A stretch of 33,972 nucleotides of DNA from Acidobacteriota bacterium. GTDB taxonomy: Bacteria; Acidobacteriota; Vicinamibacteria; Vicinamibacterales; UBA8438. The DNA lies in the NCBI GenBank assembly GCA_026706755.1, contig JAPOYG010000632.1, positions 1-33,972 of the forward strand, written 5' to 3'. Each line of letters starts with the position of its first letter. Position 1 is the stretch's first letter. Under the pieces are notes generated by a model. The model saw only the letters and a program-made list of their open reading frames with translations. It was not told where the DNA came from and searched no databases. The position numbers were made by a program, and so were the translations under genes. Positions 31,199 through 33,972 of this stretch are shown here, in pieces.

Positions 31199-31953
31199 GC
31201 GTCGTGCGCGGCGGCGTCGAGGCCGCCGTCGTCATCGACATCCGGCTTCGCGCCGGCGCCTTCGCGCTCGACCTGCGCGAATCCATCGCCGCCCGCACCG
31301 TTGCGCTGTTCGGCCCGTCCGGATCCGGGAAGACGACCACCCTGGACGCCGTCGCCGGCCTGCGGCGACCCGACGCCGGCGTCATCCGGGTCGGCCGCCA
31401 CGTGCTGTTCGATGCGCGCCGCGGAGTCGACGTGCCGCCGTACGACCGGAAGGTCGGCTACGTGCCGCAGGATCTGGCCCTGTTCCCCCACCTCGACGTG
31501 CGGGGCAACGTCCTGTACGGCGCCCGCCGCCGGGCCGCGGAGCGGGTTCCGGCGGCATCGACGGTCGGGAACGGCGGAGCGGGCCCGGGCACGCACGCCG
31601 CTCACGCCTCCGCGCTCGAAATCCTCGAGATTGATACGCTGCTGTCCCGCCGCGTGGACGGCCTGTCGGGCGGCGAGCGCCAGCGGGTCGCGCTCGCACG
31701 CGCCCTGATGACCGATCCCGACCTGCTGCTGCTCGACGAGCCGCTCGCGGCCCTCGACCTCGGCCTGCGGGATCGCATCCTCCCCTACCTGGAGAGGGTC
31801 CGCGACGAGATCGGCACGCCGATGATCTACGTCTCGCATGCGGCGGACGAGGTGCGGCGGATGGCCGACCACGTACTGGTGCTCGAGGCCGGCCGCGCGG
31901 TCCGCTCGGGTGCGCCCGCCGACGTGCTGGCGCAGTATGCAGGGGGCGGCTGA
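31195..31953 (+). CDS. modC: Molybdate ABC transporter, ATPase (short form without MOP/TOBE domain)
   Basis: A 252-aa nucleotide-binding subunit: Walker A GPSGSGKTT (residues 40-48), Q-loop VPQDLALFPHL, signature LSGGERQRVALARA, Walker B LLLLDEPLAALD and switch His in YVSHAADEV. E. coli ModC has about 352 residues because of a C-terminal molybdate-binding MOP/TOBE domain that senses substrate; here the protein ends just after the ATPase core, so inhibition by internal molybdate is not expected. A glycine-rich insert (~118-134) precedes the signature. GTG 31195 overlaps the modB stop. Confidence 0.93.
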   Translation: MSVVRGGVEAAVVIDIRLRAGAFALDLRESIAARTVALFGPSGSGKTTTLDAVAGLRRPDAGVIRVGRHVLFDARRGVDVPPYDRKVGYVPQDLALFPHLDVRGNVLYGARRRAAERVPAASTVGNGGAGPGTHAAHASALEILEIDTLLSRRVDGLSGGERQRVALARALMTDPDLLLLDEPLAALDLGLRDRILPYLERVRDEIGTPMIYVSHAADEVRRMADHVLVLEAGRAVRSGAPADVLAQYAGGG

Positions 31954-32023
31954 GGCCGGCCCGCCGGCAGCGCCGGCAGGCCCCCGCGGATGTGGGGCGT
32001 ACTGCCTGGCATGGAGGGTGAAC

Positions 32024-33598
32024 TTGACTCGCGCAACTCCGTCCCTGCTCCCCGACGATGCGTTCAACCGCCGCCTGACCGGCCACGTCCATCCGCCCGC
32101 ATGGCGCAACCCGACGCCGGCCGACCGCTACAACCTGGTGGTGGTCGGGGCCGGCACGGCCGGGCTCGTGACCGCCGCCGGGGCAGCCGGGCTCGGCGCC
32201 CGGGTGGCGCTCGTCGAGCGGCACCTGATGGGCGGCGATTGCCTGAACGTCGGCTGCGTCCCGTCGAAGGCCGTCATCCGGGCCGCGCGGGCCTGGGCCG
32301 CGGCCCGCAACGGGGCCGAGTTCGGATTGCGTCTTCCGGACGACGTGCCGGGCGACTTCAGCGCCGCCATGGCCCGCATGCGGCAGATCCGCGCCGACCT
32401 GGCGCCCGTGGACTCGGTGGCGCGGTTCACCGGCCTCGGCGTCGACGTCTTCCTGGGCGCGGGGCGCTTCGCCGGCCCCGACCGCCTCGTGGTCGGCGAC
32501 GCGACGCTCCGCTTCGCGCGGGCGGCGATCTGCACCGGGGCGCGCGCCGCGGCCCCGCCCATCCCGGGTCTCGCCGATGCCGGCTACCTGACGAACGAGT
32601 CCGTCTTCTCCCTCACCGAGCTCCCCCCGCGGCTCGGCGTGATCGGCGCCGGACCCATCGGCTGCGAGCTCGCGCAGGCGTTCGCCCGCTTCGGCAGCGA
32701 GGTGACCCTGCTGGAGATGGCGCCGCACATCCTCCCCCGCGAGGACCCCGACGCCGCGGAGGTGGTCCGCGCGCGCATGGTGCGGGACGGCGTCCGGGTC
32801 ACCGTCGGCGCGGCCATCGAGCTCGTGGAGGCGGTCCCGGCGCCCGCTGCCGCCGGCGAGGGGCCGGGCTCGGGGAAGCGGGAGCTGCGGATCCGCTACG
32901 CGCAGGGCGGATCGCCGCAAGAGGTGAGGGTCGACGAGATCCTCGTCGGATCGGGCCGGACGCCGAACGTAGAGGGGCTCGACCTGGAAGCGGCCGGCGT
33001 CGCCTGCGACCGCACCGGGGTGACGGTGGACCGCTACCTGCGGACGACCAGCCCGCGCATCTACGCCGCGGGCGACATCTGCTCCCCGTTCAAGTTCACC
33101 CACACCGCCGACGCCATGGCGCAGATCGTCATCCAGAACGCCCTGTTCCCGCATCCGCTCGGCCTCGGGCGGGCATCGACGGACCGGCTGATCATCCCCT
33201 GGTGCACCTACACCGAACCGGAGATCGCCCACGTCGGGATGTACGAGCCGGACGCGCGACGGCGCGGGATCGAGGTCGAGACGTTCACCCAGCCGCTCGC
33301 CGACGTCGACCGCGCGGTGCTCGACGGCGAGGACACCGGATTCGCGCGGGTGCACGTCCGGAGGGGGACCGACCGCATCCTCGGCGCCACGATCGTGGCC
33401 GCCGACGCCGGCAACCTGATCAGCGAGGTGACGGTGGCCATGCGGGCGGGAGCGGGCCTGCGCACGATCGGCGCGGCGATCCACCCGTATCCGACGCAGG
33501 CGGAGGCGCTCCGCAAGGTGGCGATGCAGTTGCGCCGGGCGCGGTTCAGCGCGCGGCAGCGCTCCATTCTCGAGCGCTGGTTCGCCTGGACGCGCTGA
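32024..33598 (+). CDS. MerA-like FAD-dependent pyridine nucleotide-disulfide oxidoreductase
   Basis: A 524-aa flavoprotein of the lipoamide dehydrogenase/mercuric reductase class. FAD site VVVGAGTAGLVTA, redox pair CLNVGC (C73, C78), NAD(P) site GVIGAGPIGCELA, IYAAGDIC and the interface catalytic motif HPYPTQAEA. It lacks an N-terminal HMA domain and the C-terminal Cys pair of true mercuric reductases, so mercury reduction is unlikely; a general dithiol oxidoreductase fits better. TTG 32024 is chosen because GGAGG (32013-32017) lies six bases before it, while in-frame GTG 32018 touches the Shine-Dalgarno. It follows modC by 70 bp and may be read with it. Confidence 0.85.
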   Translation: MTRATPSLLPDDAFNRRLTGHVHPPAWRNPTPADRYNLVVVGAGTAGLVTAAGAAGLGARVALVERHLMGGDCLNVGCVPSKAVIRAARAWAAARNGAEFGLRLPDDVPGDFSAAMARMRQIRADLAPVDSVARFTGLGVDVFLGAGRFAGPDRLVVGDATLRFARAAICTGARAAAPPIPGLADAGYLTNESVFSLTELPPRLGVIGAGPIGCELAQAFARFGSEVTLLEMAPHILPREDPDAAEVVRARMVRDGVRVTVGAAIELVEAVPAPAAAGEGPGSGKRELRIRYAQGGSPQEVRVDEILVGSGRTPNVEGLDLEAAGVACDRTGVTVDRYLRTTSPRIYAAGDICSPFKFTHTADAMAQIVIQNALFPHPLGLGRASTDRLIIPWCTYTEPEIAHVGMYEPDARRRGIEVETFTQPLADVDRAVLDGEDTGFARVHVRRGTDRILGATIVAADAGNLISEVTVAMRAGAGLRTIGAAIHPYPTQAEALRKVAMQLRRARFSARQRSILERWFAWTR

Positions 33599-33605
33599 CC
33601 GCGCC

Positions 33606-33972
33606 TCAGCCCGCGAGGCCGAGGAGGTGCGGCACGTCGGCGACCGAGTCGACGACGGCATCGGGCGCGGGGGCCGCGTCGAGGTCCGCCGGGCGGAACT
33701 TGCCGGTCCGCACCAGCACCCCGCGCGCGCCGGCCGCCATCGCGCCGCGCACGTCGCTGTCGACGTCGTCGCCCACCACCACGAGGTCGGCCGCCTCGAG
33801 CCCCATCGCCGCCGCCGCGCCACGGAAGAAGGGCGCGCTCGGCTTCCCGGCCACGGTGGCGGAGCGGCCGCTCGCGAACTCGATGGCCGCCACGAACGGA
33901 CCCGCGTCGAGGGTGAGCCCGTCGCCGGTGCGCCAGTAGCGGTTCTTCTGGATGGCGACGAGCCGCGCGCCG
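33606..33972 (-). CDS. LHPP-like HAD-IIA phosphatase (partial, start beyond window)
   Basis: The C-terminal ~121 residues of a HAD phosphatase. Reading continues in frame to the right edge, so the start lies outside. VAIQKNRYWRTGDGLTLD, GPFVAAIEFASG, VAGKPSAPFF (motif III Lys), VVVGDDVDSDV (motif IV Asp) and VRTGKFRPAD agree closely with LHPP/NagD-type proteins; the RTGKFRP segment is characteristic of LHPP (phospholysine phosphohistidine inorganic pyrophosphate phosphatase). Its 3' end faces the MerA-like gene with a 7-bp gap. With sixA it would be a second phosphohistidine-directed phosphatase in the window, if the family assignment holds. Confidence 0.85.
   Translation of the reverse strand, partial: GARLVAIQKNRYWRTGDGLTLDAGPFVAAIEFASGRSATVAGKPSAPFFRGAAAAMGLEAADLVVVGDDVDSDVRGAMAAGARGVLVRTGKFRPADLDAAPAPDAVVDSVADVPHLLGLAG

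Noticed and set aside
32024-33598. True mercuric reductase
   Set aside because: No HMA domain, no C-terminal Cys pair and no mer genes nearby.

Overview
The window is about 34 kb of GC-rich (roughly 70 %) bacterial chromosome. It opens inside the 3' end of a 23S rRNA gene, continues through a 5S rRNA, and then carries 27 densely packed protein genes, the last cut by the window edge. Tat and lipoprotein signals, a beta-barrel porin ending in Phe, secreted c-type cytochrome and PQQ dehydrogenase indicate a diderm. The gene set (secreted PQQ dehydrogenase plus diheme cytochrome, PPi-type phosphofructokinase, a TPR-like sigma-54 activator, GH65 phosphorylase with a phosphoglucomutase-like HAD) would suit a member of Acidobacteriota such as Vicinamibacteria. 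That placement is inference; nothing in the window proves it.

Layout. 1-690: rRNA operon tail with several hairpins and a boxA-like element. 781-6869: one-strand block of a sigma-54-type activator, an NhaC Na+/H+ antiporter and a two-TM K+ channel with RCK domains, i.e. cation homeostasis. 6944-9438 (minus): porin, a predicted flavinylated periplasmic protein and a four-helix b-type cytochrome-like membrane protein, a candidate extracytoplasmic electron-transfer unit. 9439-9796: an intergenic region with three strong inverted repeats, in front of a MOP-superfamily transporter resembling animal ANKH. 11295-13198: a secreted tandem VOC protein and a Tat-exported isocitrate-lyase/PEP-mutase-fold protein. 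13410-17370: a small membrane protein, proC (minus), a YdjM-like membrane protein and a lipoprotein serine hydrolase. 17435-21020: a secreted M29-like protein that has lost metal ligands, a PPi-type phosphofructokinase and a secreted MBL-fold protein with a degraded metal site. 21030-21863: sixA (minus) and a YggT protein. 22022-25375: a diheme cytochrome c/PQQ dehydrogenase pair and a BON-domain protein. 25442-29465 (minus): GH65 phosphorylase, a beta-phosphoglucomutase-like HAD and msrA. 29718-33598: modABC and a MerA-like flavoprotein. 33606-end (minus): an LHPP-like HAD phosphatase.

Three layers of structure are not explained by the genes. First, an exact 16-base core recurs four times in both orientations, each time at or just after a stop codon, within hairpin-forming repeat units; one copy supplies the last codons and stop of proC. 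Second, TATRAT-like -10 boxes recur just upstream of starts without a visible -35, some so close that a leaderless mRNA is likely. Third, there are local duplications, notably a 51-bp tandem copy spanning the stop codon of the K+ channel gene. Several exported proteins keep an enzyme fold but lack canonical catalytic residues (M29-like, MBL-like, isocitrate-lyase-like).
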